A stretch of 49,643 bases of DNA from NBML01 sp029939535 (GTDB taxonomy: Bacteria; Desulfobacterota; Desulfobacteria; Desulfobacterales; Desulfobacteraceae), in NCBI GenBank assembly GCA_029939535.1, contig JAOZST010000004.1, positions 1 through 49,643 on the forward strand, in the 5' to 3' direction. How positions within the stretch are numbered: position 1 is the stretch's first letter; each line of letters opens with the position of its first letter. The notes beneath the pieces were generated by a model. That model saw only the letters and a list, made by a program, of their open reading frames with translations, had not been told where the DNA came from and searched no databases. Position numbers and translations under genes: made by a program. Positions 49,623-49,643 of this stretch are shown piece by piece.

Positions 49623-49643
49623 ATTGAGTACCGATAGATTGAG

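Overview
The window looks like a chromosomal segment of an anaerobic Desulfobacterota bacterium, most likely related to Desulfobacula, Desulfobacter or Desulfotignum. This is an inference from gene content and moderate GC. There is no rRNA or marker gene to settle it. The evidence is a DUF3683-type FAD/Fe-S dehydrogenase, a dense set of acyl-CoA enzymes with their own electron-transfer flavoprotein, a branched-chain-type ABC transporter with an enhancer-binding regulator, and few sugar genes apart from one compact cassette. No rRNA, tRNA, CRISPR array or intact insertion sequence was seen.

Layout. (1) 1-9430, plus strand: tail of an unknown gene, a small membrane protein, prfC, serA, a large FAD/Fe-S oxidoreductase interrupted by a 100-N assembly gap, rsmE, a 53-aa protein, a broken cyclic-nucleotide-domain gene and a TudS-like gene. 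(2) 9430-15415: a nucleotidyltransferase remnant, uup (minus), then a two-component system with an HtrA-type periplasmic protease (plus). (3) 15416-16600: a gene graveyard with a HipB-like fragment on the plus strand and, on the minus strand, truncated pieces of an SDR, an acyl-CoA dehydrogenase and a 3-hydroxyacyl-CoA dehydrogenase. (4) 16619-24161, minus: etfB-etfA, then acyl-CoA dehydrogenase, TetR, APH-type kinase, phosphotriesterase-family hydrolase and acyl-CoA synthetase. (5) 24829-31469, minus: receiver-only response regulator, sigma-54 activator, livK-H-M-G-F. (6) 31576-38022: Ca/Na antiporter, FabH-like ketosynthase, MatB-like ligase, a hexapeptide-repeat GlmU-like protein and glmM, followed by a 161-bp palindromic element. 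(7) 38237-46045: DeoR regulator and a divergent sugar operon (class II aldolase, binding protein, ATPase, two permeases, rhamnulokinase-like kinase). (8) 46165-49622: Bax-inhibitor-1 protein, xseA-xseB-ispA.

How the genes may work together. Region 4 has the parts expected for using gamma- or delta-lactones and 4-hydroxy acids through phosphorylated acyl-CoA intermediates: a PTE-family enzyme could open a lactone, the ligase could make a 4-hydroxyacyl-CoA, the APH kinase could phosphorylate the hydroxyl, and the acyl-CoA dehydrogenase, whose usual catalytic Glu position is Asp, could help remove phosphate as in the LvaA/LvaC and ACAD10/ACAD11 systems. EtfAB and the Liv transporter would support electron transfer and uptake. 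This is a prediction from family membership and gene order. The neighbouring beta-oxidation genes are decayed, so the route may be incomplete here. The sugar operon is controlled by a DeoR protein and probably by a perfect 18-bp-arm palindrome in the divergent promoter region. It encodes uptake, C1 phosphorylation and retro-aldol cleavage of a deoxy-ketose but has no isomerase.
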